Below, piece after piece: positions 8,583 to 16,807 of a DNA stretch of 64,000 bases. How positions within the stretch are numbered: position 1 is the first letter of the stretch; every line of letters starts with the position of its first letter. A model generated the notes under the pieces. That model did not search any database. It was not told the DNA's origin and worked only from the letters and a program-made list of their open reading frames with translations. This DNA comes from CAMDBL01 sp964498125 (GTDB lineage Bacteria > Pseudomonadota > Alphaproteobacteria > Rhizobiales > Hyphomicrobiaceae), in contig CAZCGE010000059.1 in assembly GCA_964498125.1 (NCBI GenBank), positions 44,068 through 108,067 on the forward strand, in the 5' to 3' direction. Position numbers and translations under genes: made by a program.

Positions 8583-9096
8583 GCCGGGCTGCCAAATCCG
8601 CGAAATAGTCCCATATCAGGTTGTCGTTGAGCACCCTACTCTTGCCAACCCCATTGGCATAAGTCAGTTGCCAAGGGCTATTGTCGGCATGTGTCAACGC
8701 CGACAGCTGAAATGCCTCGAATGACTTGTACTGATCCCAGACCCTGTCAATGATCGCACTTTCATCCGCAGATATATTGGCAAGTACATCGGGGCCATTG
8801 AACGCGCCAAATGAAACGTCTTCACCAGTGCGGATCAGCCGCTGCACTGGTCCGCTGCCATAGTAGCGGAGGGAATCGTAAAGCTTGCGAATGACAGGGC
8901 CGTAGTCCCACGCCTCGAACTTATCCTCGATGAGTGGCTTGCCCGTAACCGCAAGCCCCCAACCATGTGCAAGATACACAAGCTTCTGCAGGTGCATATG
9001 CGTAATCACGCGGCGCTCTAGATGCGCGCGTCGCAAAAACTCATTCGCGATAGCGAGTGATGAATGGTACGGCATGGCGAACAAACCATGAATCAT
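8575..9096 (-). CDS. Panacea (DUF4065/SocA-like) domain protein, candidate antitoxin
   Basis: A 173-residue protein with the Panacea hallmarks: IANEFLRRA near the start, the MHLQKLVYLAHGWGLAVTGKPL segment, then FEAWDYGPVIRKLYDSLRYYG, and a C-terminal HADNSPWQLTY. This domain occurs in the phage-encoded GepA, the SocA antitoxin and the PanA antitoxins. It is the first gene of a two-gene unit; the downstream gene overlaps it by eight bases and encodes a two-helix membrane protein. Two starts are possible, 9096 (weak GGCAGG site) and 9075 (beginning MPYHSS). GC content looks lower than in neighbouring genes, consistent with acquisition by transfer. Confidence 0.8.
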   Translation of the reverse strand: MIHGLFAMPYHSSLAIANEFLRRAHLERRVITHMHLQKLVYLAHGWGLAVTGKPLIEDKFEAWDYGPVIRKLYDSLRYYGSGPVQRLIRTGEDVSFGAFNGPDVLANISADESAIIDRVWDQYKSFEAFQLSALTHADNSPWQLTYANGVGKSRVLNDNLIWDYFADLAARHG

Positions 9097-9132
9097 GTTG
9101 CCTGCCCTGTCAAGAGCAATGACGCGGCAGTT

Positions 9133-9801
9133 TCAATCGCCTGGCGGCCGATGCGCCCCGAGAATGGCCGCCACCTCCTCGTCCTCGACCTGGGAGAAAT
9201 CGGCATAGAAATAGCCGATCGCGCCGAAGGCTTCGGGTGCCTCCAGCGCGATTACCTCGTCGGCGAAACCGCGCAAGTGCTCGACCGCTTCGCGCGAGGC
9301 CACGGGCACGGCGACGACGAGGCGCTCCGGCCGGCCGCGGCGCACGGCAACGAGCGCGGCGCGCACGGTCGCCCCGGTGGCGATGCCGTCATCGACGATG
9401 ATCACCGTTTTGCCCGCGATCACCGGGAATGGCCGTCCCTCCAGCCAGGCGTGCCGGCGGCGCTCGATCACGGCCAACTCGCGCCCGGCCTCGGCGTCGA
9501 TATGGTCCTGGCTGACGCCCAGATCTTCGATGATGTCGTCGTTGAGCACGATCTCGGGCACCGCTCCGTCGACGACGGCGCCGATCGCCAGCTCCTTCTG
9601 GTCGGGCGCGCCGAGCTTGCGCACCAGCACGACATCGAGCGGCGCGCCGAGCCGGTCGGCGACCTCGGCCGCCACTGGCACGCCGCCGCGTGGCAGTCCG
9701 AGCACGACGGGTTCGGCATATTCCTGCGCCGCCAGCCGCTCGGCCAGGCGACGCCCCGCATCACGGCGATCCTGGAACAGCACCTGGCGACCGCGTCGCA
9801 T
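9133..9801 (-). CDS. Phosphoribosyltransferase-domain protein
   Basis: A 222-residue type I phosphoribosyltransferase-fold protein. The PRPP-binding loop VIIVDDGIATGATV lies at about residues 132-145, with two acidic residues followed by the Thr-Gly-rich loop. The N-terminal part has FQDRRDAGRRLAERL and VVLGLPRGGVPVA, and then VVLVRKLGAP. This arrangement is typical of stand-alone predicted phosphoribosyltransferases (COG1926) rather than of a named purine or pyrimidine salvage enzyme, so the substrate is not assigned. It is read divergently from the GMC oxidoreductase gene 156 bp away. Confidence 0.8.
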   Translation of the reverse strand: MRRGRQVLFQDRRDAGRRLAERLAAQEYAEPVVLGLPRGGVPVAAEVADRLGAPLDVVLVRKLGAPDQKELAIGAVVDGAVPEIVLNDDIIEDLGVSQDHIDAEAGRELAVIERRRHAWLEGRPFPVIAGKTVIIVDDGIATGATVRAALVAVRRGRPERLVVAVPVASREAVEHLRGFADEVIALEAPEAFGAIGYFYADFSQVEDEEVAAILGAHRPPGD

Positions 9802-9956
9802 TCGCGCATCCTATCACTGCAAGCTTCGGACAAATCTCAGCGAAGCAGGAGCCACCGGCATTGCGCCCGGACAAGCCCGCGCAAACCGATGGCACTGGCA
9901 TCCAGCCCGTTCTAACATCCCGCCGGAGATTCATCAGCGGCGCAGGGACTGGCGAC

Positions 9957-11582
9957 ATGGCGGCCAACGGCACGGCGGAGTTCGACTATATCATCATCGG
10001 CGCCGGTTCGGCGGGCTGCGTGCTGGCCAATCGCCTGTCGGAGAACCCAGCGTTCAAGGTGGCGTTGCTGGAGGCCGGCGGACGCGACGTCAATCCGTGG
10101 ATCCACATCCCGGCCGGCTACTTCCGCACCATGTTCAATCCGGCCGTCACCTGGCAGTTCGGCTGCGGACCCGAACCACACCTGGATCATCGCATCGTGC
10201 CCTGGCCGCGCGGCCGGGTGCTCGGCGGGTCGAGCTCGATCAACGGCTTGCTGTACGTGCGCGGGCAATCGCAGGACTACGATACCTGGCGCCAGCTCGG
10301 CAATGTCGGCTGGTCGTTTGGCGATGTGCTGCCCTACTTCAAGCGGGCCGAAGACCAGGAGCGCGGCGCCGATGAATTGCATGGGACGGGGGGCCCGCTC
10401 GGGGTCTCGGATGTGCGCATGCAAAATCCATTGTGCGAGGCCTACATCGAGGCCTGCGTCGCCGCCGGCATTCCGCGCACGCAGGATTTCAATGGCCCGG
10501 CACAGGAAGGCGCCGGCTATTATCAGCTCACCAATCGACATGGCCGGCGTTGCTCGGCGGCGGTGGCCTACCTCAACCCGGCGCGGCGGCGACCCAATCT
10601 GTCGATCATAACCAATGCCGAAGTCTCAGGCCTCGACCTCGACGGTCGCCGCGTCAAGGGCGTGCGCTACCGGCAAGACGGGACCGAGCGCGTGATCGGA
10701 GCGCGGCGTGAGGTGCTGCTTGCCGCCGGCGCCATCGGCTCGCCGCAGATTCTGCAGGTGTCGGGTATTGGCCCGCCGGATGTGCTGGCCGCCGCCGGTG
10801 TCGATGTCCGCCACGCCCTCAACGGCGTCGGCGCCAACCTGCAGGACCATTTCCAGGTTCGCTTCGTCTACGAGTGCACGCTGCCGGCCAGCCTCAACGA
10901 CATCTGGCACAGCCGCTGGCTGCAGTTCAAAGCCGGCGTCGAGTACGCGACGCAGCGCAGCGGCATTCTGACTATTGGCGCGGGCGTTGCCGGTGCATTT
11001 GCGCGCTCGCGGCCAGAACTTGACCTGCCGGACGTGCAGTTCCATATCATGCCGCTGTCGGCGGATCGGCCGGGCCAATCGCTGCATACCTTCTCGGGCA
11101 TGACCGTTTCGGTCTGCCAATTGCGGCCAGAGAGCCGAGGCACGCTGGCGATCCGCTCCGGCGATGCACGCCGGCAGCCCGCGATCGTCGCCAACTACCT
11201 GGCTGCCGAAACCGACCGTCGCGTCATGCTCGATGGCGTCAAGCTGATGCGCCGGGTCAGCGCCGAGCGCGCCTTCGCCCAGTACGTCAAGGCCGAGCGC
11301 TACCCTGGGCCGGAAGCGGCGAGCGATGAAGCGCTGATGGCCTATATGCGCGAGAAGGGCACGACGATTTTCCACCCCGCCGGCACCTGCAAGATGGGCA
11401 CGGACGCGATGGCCGTCGTCGATCCACGCCTGAAAGTACGCGGGCTCGAGGGCCTGCGCGTGGTCGACGGCTCGATCATGCCGCTGGTTGTTTCCGGCAA
11501 CACCAACGCGCCGATCATCATGATCGCTGAGAAGGCGGCGGATATGATCAAGGAGGACGCGCGGGCCAAGGTGGCGGCATGA
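9957..11582 (+). CDS. GMC-family FAD-dependent oxidoreductase (choline dehydrogenase-like)
   Basis: A 541-residue flavoenzyme oxidising an alcohol. The frame is open from 9690, but the ATG at 9957 puts the FAD-binding motif FDYIIIGAGSAGCVLANRL at residues 9-27, as is normal. GMC signature 1 appears as WPRGRVLGGSSSINGLLYVRG and signature 2 as AAGAIGSPQILQVSGIG. The C-terminal catalytic region has IFHPAGTCKMG (His near residue 473) and GNTNAP near residue 518. No betaine aldehyde dehydrogenase or betI is nearby, so a role in choline oxidation is not supported; other alcohols are as likely. Confidence 0.88.
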   Translation: MAANGTAEFDYIIIGAGSAGCVLANRLSENPAFKVALLEAGGRDVNPWIHIPAGYFRTMFNPAVTWQFGCGPEPHLDHRIVPWPRGRVLGGSSSINGLLYVRGQSQDYDTWRQLGNVGWSFGDVLPYFKRAEDQERGADELHGTGGPLGVSDVRMQNPLCEAYIEACVAAGIPRTQDFNGPAQEGAGYYQLTNRHGRRCSAAVAYLNPARRRPNLSIITNAEVSGLDLDGRRVKGVRYRQDGTERVIGARREVLLAAGAIGSPQILQVSGIGPPDVLAAAGVDVRHALNGVGANLQDHFQVRFVYECTLPASLNDIWHSRWLQFKAGVEYATQRSGILTIGAGVAGAFARSRPELDLPDVQFHIMPLSADRPGQSLHTFSGMTVSVCQLRPESRGTLAIRSGDARRQPAIVANYLAAETDRRVMLDGVKLMRRVSAERAFAQYVKAERYPGPEAASDEALMAYMREKGTTIFHPAGTCKMGTDAMAVVDPRLKVRGLEGLRVVDGSIMPLVVSGNTNAPIIMIAEKAADMIKEDARAKVAA

Positions 11583-11587
11583 GCCAC

Positions 11588-11622
11588 TGAGGGAGGCCTA
11601 GCCAGTTGCATGGCGTCCCTCA
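11588..11622 (+). terminator. Possible stem-loop after the GMC gene
   Basis: TGAGGGA pairs with TCCCTCA across a 21-base loop that itself contains GCC/GGC complementarity. It begins five bases after the stop codon. There is no T run after it, so this is a weak terminator candidate. Confidence 0.3.
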
Positions 11623-11760
11623 CCACGTCAGGTGACAGTGACTGGTGCGTATCTCCCCGAAATGTGCTACCGCGACGACCGGCGAGCATTGGGGAAGGTG
11701 ACCGCGTGAATGCCTCGATGGGGGCCGTCGAGGACCAGTCGACGTACAAGGCGCTCACCT

Positions 11761-12789
11761 ATGGCGAAATCGAAGCGGACGACGCACCAGAGGCCCCTGA
11801 CGCCTGAGATCAATTTGGGCGGTGCCGTTGAGCGCTCCACCAGAACACACACGGTGAAGGCCGATGAAGCAGCCGATGTCGGTCATGTCCACAGCCAGAT
11901 AGACGCGTTGCTGGCGTCGCTCGAGGTCGCTCGACATGAGAGCGAAGATGGCGTGGAGTTATGGTACGCACGCGATTTGATGAGCATCCTCGACTATGCG
12001 AACTGGCAGAACTTTCGCAAGGTGATCGAGCGCGGGTACGTCTCGTGCCGCGAAGGTGGCATCGATCCGGCGGGCCATTTCATACGCATTGACGGGAAGG
12101 CGCCATGGATGCCAGAGGAGGTTTTTACTGACCCCAGTAAAAACCTGCGCGGCGGTCGACCGAAGGAGGATGTGATCCTCAGCCGTCGAGCAGCCTACTA
12201 CATTGCCGAGAACGGCGACCCCTCGAAGATCCCCGTTGCGGTTGCGCAACGTTACTTCGCAGAGCAGACCCGCCGTCAAGAGATCGCGGACCAGAGCGTG
12301 GATGCATTGTCCGAGGATCAACGCCGCTTGCTGATCCGCGACGAGCTAACAGACCAGCAGAAGGGGTTGGCTTCAGCTGCCAAAGCATCGGGAGTCAAGA
12401 CGCCGAAGGAATTCGGCATCTTTCAGACGTCAGGCTATGAGGGAATGTACGGCGGCCTGAACGTTGAACGGATCAGGAATGCCAAAAGCATCGCCGGAAA
12501 TGACAGGTTACTTGATCGAATCGGCAGTGCCGAGCTGGCAGCCAATCTGTTTCGTGTGACGCAGACGGAGGAGCGTCTGCGTCGTGGAGACATCAAGACA
12601 AGAGTGGCAGCAAACAGGACCCATCACGATATCGGCAAAATGGTCCGCAAGACGATGATCGAGGCGAGCGGAGTCCCACCTGAAAAGCTGCCTGCCGCGG
12701 ACCACATCAAGCACGCGCGCAAGCGGATTGAGTCGCTCAACGCCACGGATAAGACGCCGACGCTCCCCAAACCCAGCAAGAACAAGTGA
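11761..12789 (+). CDS. dinD: DNA damage-inducible protein D (DinD)
   Basis: A 342-residue protein matching DinD, which in E. coli is SOS-induced and dissolves RecA filaments. The N-terminal BRO-like region has ELWYARDLMSILDYANWQNF near residues 63-82 and then GGRPKEDVILSRRAAYYIAENGDP. The central AVAQRYFAEQTRRQE and the FGIFQTSGYEGMYGG segments are characteristic. The start at 11761 is preferred to 11710, which would add 17 Arg-rich residues. No GTTC/GAAC-type alphaproteobacterial SOS box was found upstream. The gene stands alone between metabolic genes and dinD is often horizontally carried. Confidence 0.85.
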   Translation: MAKSKRTTHQRPLTPEINLGGAVERSTRTHTVKADEAADVGHVHSQIDALLASLEVARHESEDGVELWYARDLMSILDYANWQNFRKVIERGYVSCREGGIDPAGHFIRIDGKAPWMPEEVFTDPSKNLRGGRPKEDVILSRRAAYYIAENGDPSKIPVAVAQRYFAEQTRRQEIADQSVDALSEDQRRLLIRDELTDQQKGLASAAKASGVKTPKEFGIFQTSGYEGMYGGLNVERIRNAKSIAGNDRLLDRIGSAELAANLFRVTQTEERLRRGDIKTRVAANRTHHDIGKMVRKTMIEASGVPPEKLPAADHIKHARKRIESLNATDKTPTLPKPSKNK

Positions 12790-12904
12790 TTTGCATTGAC
12801 TAATAGAAGTCCTTTTTTGGCTGCTGATCGCGTGCTCACTGGGAGCCTGCGCGAGGGCTGCAAATCTGGGCGCGGCGGCGGATTAAGACAGGATTGACAG
12901 CCCC

Positions 12905-13744
12905 ATGAGCAGCCTCGACCTCGAAGCCGAGTACAACAATCGCGAGCGGGTGCCGGAACATGCGGGGCATGCCAAGCGCTGGGCCGAGGCTTCGGCCGCG
13001 TATCGGACGGTTGCGCGGGCGGAACTCGATCTGGCCTACGGGCCGCTCGATCGCAACCGTTATGATCTGTTCCACGCCGGATCGGGCACCAAGCCGGCCG
13101 CGGTCCTGATCTACATTCACGGCGGCTACTGGCAGCGCGGCGATCGCCGCGAGCACAGCTGGATCGCGCGTGAGCTGAACGCGGCCGGCGTGAGCGTTGC
13201 GATACCATCCTATTCACTGTGCCCGGCCGTGTCGGTGATGGATATTGTCGGTGAAATGCGGGCGTGCGTGAAGGCCGTCTGGCAGACGTTCGACACGAGA
13301 ATGGCGGTTGCCGGCCACTCGGCCGGCGGCCATCTGACAGCAGCGATGCTGGCGACGGATTGGTCAGCGCACGGCATTGCGGGCGATGCCGTGCGGGCCG
13401 CATACGCCATCAGCGGTGCGTTCGACCCCGAGCCGCTGCTGGCGACGACGATCAATGCCGCGCTGGGGCTGACACCTGAAACGGCGCGGACGGCAAACGT
13501 GGTCCTCTGGCCGGCTCCGACGCGGGGCAAGCGCTTCGTGGCAGCCGTCGGCGGCGATGAAAGCTCGGAATTTCTGCGCCAGGGCCGCGATATCGTCGCC
13601 GCCTGGTCGTCGGCCGGCGTCACCGCCGAGACCGTGGTGGTGCCGCGTACCAACCATTTCACCGTCGTCGACGAGCTTGGCCTTGCCCATTCCGCCATGA
13701 CGGTGCGCATCACCGAAATGGCGCGTTGGGCCGCCATCGGCTAA
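12905..13744 (+). CDS. Alpha/beta hydrolase (arylformamidase/esterase-like)
   Basis: A 279-residue serine hydrolase of the hormone-sensitive-lipase/kynurenine-formamidase type. The oxyanion-hole motif HGGYWQRGDR is at about residue 70 and the nucleophile elbow GHSAGGHL has its serine near residue 138. A likely catalytic histidine is in VVPRTNHFTVVDEL near residue 247. The opening EYNNRERVPEHAGHAKRW is common in the bacterial arylformamidase-like branch. No tryptophan-catabolism genes adjoin it; a second formamidase-type gene (the cyclase at 24511-25200) is about 11 kb away. Confidence 0.8.
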   Translation: MSSLDLEAEYNNRERVPEHAGHAKRWAEASAAYRTVARAELDLAYGPLDRNRYDLFHAGSGTKPAAVLIYIHGGYWQRGDRREHSWIARELNAAGVSVAIPSYSLCPAVSVMDIVGEMRACVKAVWQTFDTRMAVAGHSAGGHLTAAMLATDWSAHGIAGDAVRAAYAISGAFDPEPLLATTINAALGLTPETARTANVVLWPAPTRGKRFVAAVGGDESSEFLRQGRDIVAAWSSAGVTAETVVVPRTNHFTVVDELGLAHSAMTVRITEMARWAAIG

Positions 13745-13772
13745 CCGCGATCGAACGCGCGCGGGACGATGT

Positions 13773-14000
13773 TCAGAGCCGGCTTTGCGTAAACTTGGCC
13801 GCAATGACTTCGGCGGGGCGGCGCGGAACACTGTTGTGCTCGGCATCATCGATCTCGCGCAGAACCGCACCGAAAGCTATTGCGAGTCGCTCCAGACCCG
13901 GCGTGCGCCGAGCATCGTCGTGCAGGCTGCAGATTGTGGCGCGGACCAAGGCGAGATTATCAGCCTGCGGTGGAGAAAATCGGCGAAAACTCAAGAACAC
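13773..14000 (-). CDS. Possible small protein, unknown
   Basis: A 75-codon frame with a GTG start in the 432-bp gap between the hydrolase and the cupin gene. From codon 16 on, codon third positions are mostly G or C and the peptide (LVRATICSLHDD, LERLAIAFGAVLREIDDAE) looks like an amphipathic helical protein. There is no recognisable family and no clear ribosome site. The rest of the gap (14001-14176) shows nothing I can identify. Confidence 0.3.
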   Translation of the reverse strand: MFLSFRRFSPPQADNLALVRATICSLHDDARRTPGLERLAIAFGAVLREIDDAEHNSVPRRPAEVIAAKFTQSRL

Positions 14001-14176
14001 GGGTGGCCTCCATTCCCGAAAAATGGATCAGGCAATATGTGATTCATAATGCTGTGACTTCGCGAACGCAAGATCAACGGGCGACTATATTTCACTGTAC
14101 CAAATTGAACCAATTGCTCGCGCGATTGCCGGCTATCTGCTTCGCAGCGGCACAAAGAGCAACCCAATCCCAGGCA

Positions 14177-15037
14177 TCACAATTTCGTCGCCTCGCCGAA
14201 TGCCTCCCAGCGCTCGTGCCAGCGGATCCACTCACGCACGGGCGGTTGCGGCGCCTGAATTTCGAGCCAGCGCACCGGTTGCCCCTTCTTGGGGAAGAAG
14301 GCATGCCGCGAGCCGACCGCCGTCCAGGCAAAGTCGCCGGGCTCAAGGACATAGGACGCGCCGTCGAAAACAATATCGACCTTGCCGTCGAGCAGCAGAT
14401 AGGCTTCCTCGAACGGGTGGTCGTGGTGATTGCACAAGCCGCCGTCAGCGAACTCGATGACGAACATGTGCTGGTGGACGGCGCCGAATTCCTTGTCCAT
14501 CAGCATGCGGATGGAAAAACCCGTCAGGTCGCCGTGCACGTGGAAGCTCGCCGGCATGCGGCCATCGAAGTGGGACGCCAGGCGCAGGCAGGGATCCGAC
14601 AGATCCGGCCGCGCCGCGCCCTTGTCCGACCAGGGGGCTGCCCCGAGCTTGAACGTGTCCTGCCAGCCGCCCGGTGACTTGGGCTGCGGCGCCATTACCT
14701 CGGCCCAAGTGGCGGCGGCTTTCTCGGTGTTACGCAGCGCCCATGGTGTCCCGGTGGGGATCAGCGCAAAATCGCCCGCAACCAGTTTCAACTCGCGGCC
14801 ATCCCGCCAGACATCGAGCGTGGCGTCGGTGACGTAGATCGCCGTCTCATAAGCCGCGACCCGTCGCTCGATGCGCCCGCCAGGCTCCAACCGGCAAAGG
14901 TCATAGCCGATATGCACCGAGCCAAGGCCGCGATCCATCAGCACCGCGCGCGTGTGCCCCCTGGCGTCGAGGGCATGCACCGGCGCCTTGAAGGCGATGT
15001 GGCGGGCCTTGGTGATGGCGTGCATGGGCGCGGTCAT
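14177..15037 (-). CDS. Bicupin-domain protein
   Basis: A 286-residue protein with two cupin barrels. The first is around residues 50-110 (RLEPGGRIERRVAAYETAIYV, then VAGDFALIPTGTPWAL). The second is around 190-270, with the metal-binding-type HHDHPFEEAYLLLDGKVD and the LEPGDFAWTAVGSRHAFF motif. The fold order resembles ureidoglycine aminohydrolase-type bicupins, but no allantoin genes are near, so function is left open. The single-cupin gene lies 12 bp upstream on the same strand, suggesting a two-gene operon. A start at 15025 (beginning MHAITKARH) is possible. Confidence 0.75.
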   Translation of the reverse strand: MTAPMHAITKARHIAFKAPVHALDARGHTRAVLMDRGLGSVHIGYDLCRLEPGGRIERRVAAYETAIYVTDATLDVWRDGRELKLVAGDFALIPTGTPWALRNTEKAAATWAEVMAPQPKSPGGWQDTFKLGAAPWSDKGAARPDLSDPCLRLASHFDGRMPASFHVHGDLTGFSIRMLMDKEFGAVHQHMFVIEFADGGLCNHHDHPFEEAYLLLDGKVDIVFDGASYVLEPGDFAWTAVGSRHAFFPKKGQPVRWLEIQAPQPPVREWIRWHERWEAFGEATKL

Positions 15038-15049
15038 GATGATGACCGC

Positions 15050-15442
15050 TCACACCGTCTCGGTCTCGAAATCGGCCGGGACGACCACCTCGAGCACCTC
15101 GCAGTCGTCGGAATAATCCAGCACGGTGTGCTTGATGCCGGGCGGCTGCAGCCAGCAGCTTCCCGTGCGCATGGTGTGCACGCCCTCGCCTTCGAACTCG
15201 GACTTGATCCAGCCCTTCAACACGTAGACCAACTGCAGCTCGGTCTTGTGCAGATGGCGCTGGCGCACCTCGTCGGTGACCGGCGGGATCATGCGGATGA
15301 CGTGGGCGACGGCAAGCCCGCCGGTGGCTTCGGCGATGCCGAGGTCCCGATATTTCGCGTAGCTGCGCAAGCCGCCACCGAAGGACTTTTCGTCGAGGTG
15401 ATTGACGCTGAAGCGCTGTGGCTTCTTGGAGATCGTGTCCAT
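15050..15442 (-). CDS. Single-cupin-domain protein
   Basis: A 130-residue cupin. The first motif is RQRHLHKTELQLVYVLKG and the second GSCWLQPPGIKHTVLDY, each supplying histidines and an acidic residue for a metal site. An AGGAGG ribosome site precedes the ATG at 15442 at good spacing. It is the first gene of a pair with the bicupin gene 12 bp downstream. Small cupins of this kind include dioxygenases, isomerases and sugar-binding regulators, and nothing here separates these options. Confidence 0.75.
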   Translation of the reverse strand: MDTISKKPQRFSVNHLDEKSFGGGLRSYAKYRDLGIAEATGGLAVAHVIRMIPPVTDEVRQRHLHKTELQLVYVLKGWIKSEFEGEGVHTMRTGSCWLQPPGIKHTVLDYSDDCEVLEVVVPADFETETV

Positions 15443-15555
15443 GGGTTTCCTCCTGGCTTGATGTGCGCGTGCAGGTTAGTGCCGCGGGTTTACCCGTCAG
15501 CGCCATACCCGCACTTTCTCTCGAAATGCAGGAATTGGGAAGGGGGTGGCGCAAA

Positions 15556-15581
15556 GGGGTCAGACCCATGGGTCTGACCCC
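15556..15581. repeat. 26-bp perfect palindrome of the GGGGTCAGACC repeat family
   Basis: GGGGTCAGACCCA is followed directly by its exact reverse complement. It sits between the DMT transporter stop and the cupin start. Related copies with the GGGGTCAGACC core occur at about 20942-20955 and 21208-21272, all outside genes, so this is a dispersed REP-type element rather than a local operator. Confidence 0.75.
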
Positions 15582-15616
15582 ACCGGCCGAGAACCTGGGT
15601 GCGACCCCACCGGCCG

Positions 15617-16600
15617 TCATTCCGCCGGCTTCAGCGGCTTCAGCGACAGGGGGTCGGCGTGCTCGCGCGGCACCACTTTGTTACGCTCGCGCCTGAGTTG
15701 CGCCTCGCGCCGCACGATGTAGGCCGCCGAGGCAAAAATCACGGCGGCGCCGACCCAGGTCCACACGTCCGTCGGCTCGCTAAAGAAGATCCAGGCCAGG
15801 CAGACCGCGAACGGCAGCCGCGAGAACTCGAAGGTGAAGACCAGCGAGGCGTCCGTTGCCGCGAAACCGCGGGCGATCGCCGCGTGGCCGAACACCGCGC
15901 ACACGCCCATGCCGATTAGATATGGCATCAGCTCCAGGGCCGGCCATTGCCAGACGAACAGCGCCGGCACCAGCGTCATCGGCGTCAGCAGCACGTGCGA
16001 GATGAAAACGATTTTGTCGGCGTCGTCCTCGGTGGTCAGCTGCTTGACCAGCGGACCGATCAGGCCGTGCGCGACAGCCGAGACCAGCGCCAGCAGTTGC
16101 CCGGTGCTGACCGGCTCGAGGCCGGGCCTGAGGATGATCATGGCGCCGAGGAAGCCGACCGCCAGCGCCGTCATGCGCCGCGCCCGGATCACCTCGCCGA
16201 GGAACAGGGCGGCGAACAGCGTGCCAAACAGCGGCCCGAGGAAACTGATGGCCGTCACCTGACCCAGCGGCACGAGCTTCAGCGCCACGAACCAGGCATA
16301 CATGGAGACGAGGCTGAGCCCTGCCCGCATCCAGTATTTGCCGAACTGCCGGGACTGGACCAGCGAGGGGCCGCGCCATGCCAGCAACGGCAGCATCAGC
16401 AGCAGGACCGAGAAATTGCGGAAGAACATCACCTGCTCGGGCTCGAGCCCGCTGCGGTAGAGGTGCTTGGCAAAGGCGGCAATGCCCGACATCAGTATCA
16501 TCGCCAGCGTCACCCAGAAGATGCCGGCGACGGGATCGGAGGCGCGACCGGCCGCGCCTGAGTTCTTGAGCGCGGCTGAAAGGCCGGCAAATCGCGTCAT
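15617..16600 (-). CDS. DMT-superfamily (EamA) transporter
   Basis: A 327-residue inner-membrane protein with about ten hydrophobic helices and the internal duplication typical of EamA permeases. Examples are GIFWVTLAMILMSGIAAFAKHLY near residue 25, GQVTAISFLGPLFGTLFAALFLGE near 125, and FTFEFSRLPFAVCLAWIFFSEPTD near 255. The frame extends upstream to 16729, but those 43 residues are not membrane-like, and MTRFAGLSAAL at 16600 is the likelier start. Family members export metabolites or amino acids; the substrate cannot be read from sequence. Confidence 0.82.
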   Translation of the reverse strand: MTRFAGLSAALKNSGAAGRASDPVAGIFWVTLAMILMSGIAAFAKHLYRSGLEPEQVMFFRNFSVLLLMLPLLAWRGPSLVQSRQFGKYWMRAGLSLVSMYAWFVALKLVPLGQVTAISFLGPLFGTLFAALFLGEVIRARRMTALAVGFLGAMIILRPGLEPVSTGQLLALVSAVAHGLIGPLVKQLTTEDDADKIVFISHVLLTPMTLVPALFVWQWPALELMPYLIGMGVCAVFGHAAIARGFAATDASLVFTFEFSRLPFAVCLAWIFFSEPTDVWTWVGAAVIFASAAYIVRREAQLRRERNKVVPREHADPLSLKPLKPAE

Positions 16601-16807
16601 GTTTATCGCCAAGGAGAAGGTCACTATGGGTGAGCGCCGCATGAATCGTGTTCCAGGGACCATGGAACCGTTCATTCGTTCTAGACAAGGCATGGCGGGA
16701 AAGCGACTGACATGCCAGTCATGCGCCATACGCAGGGCACTTGAGTTGCCGCCCCGCCTGCTTCATGACTTGCGCCGATGATCCCGTTGAACACAAGGGA
16801 AAGCGAC

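Noticed and set aside
15556..15581. Operator for the cupin genes
   Set aside because: The core recurs in other intergenic gaps (20942, 21208), so it is better read as a dispersed repeat.
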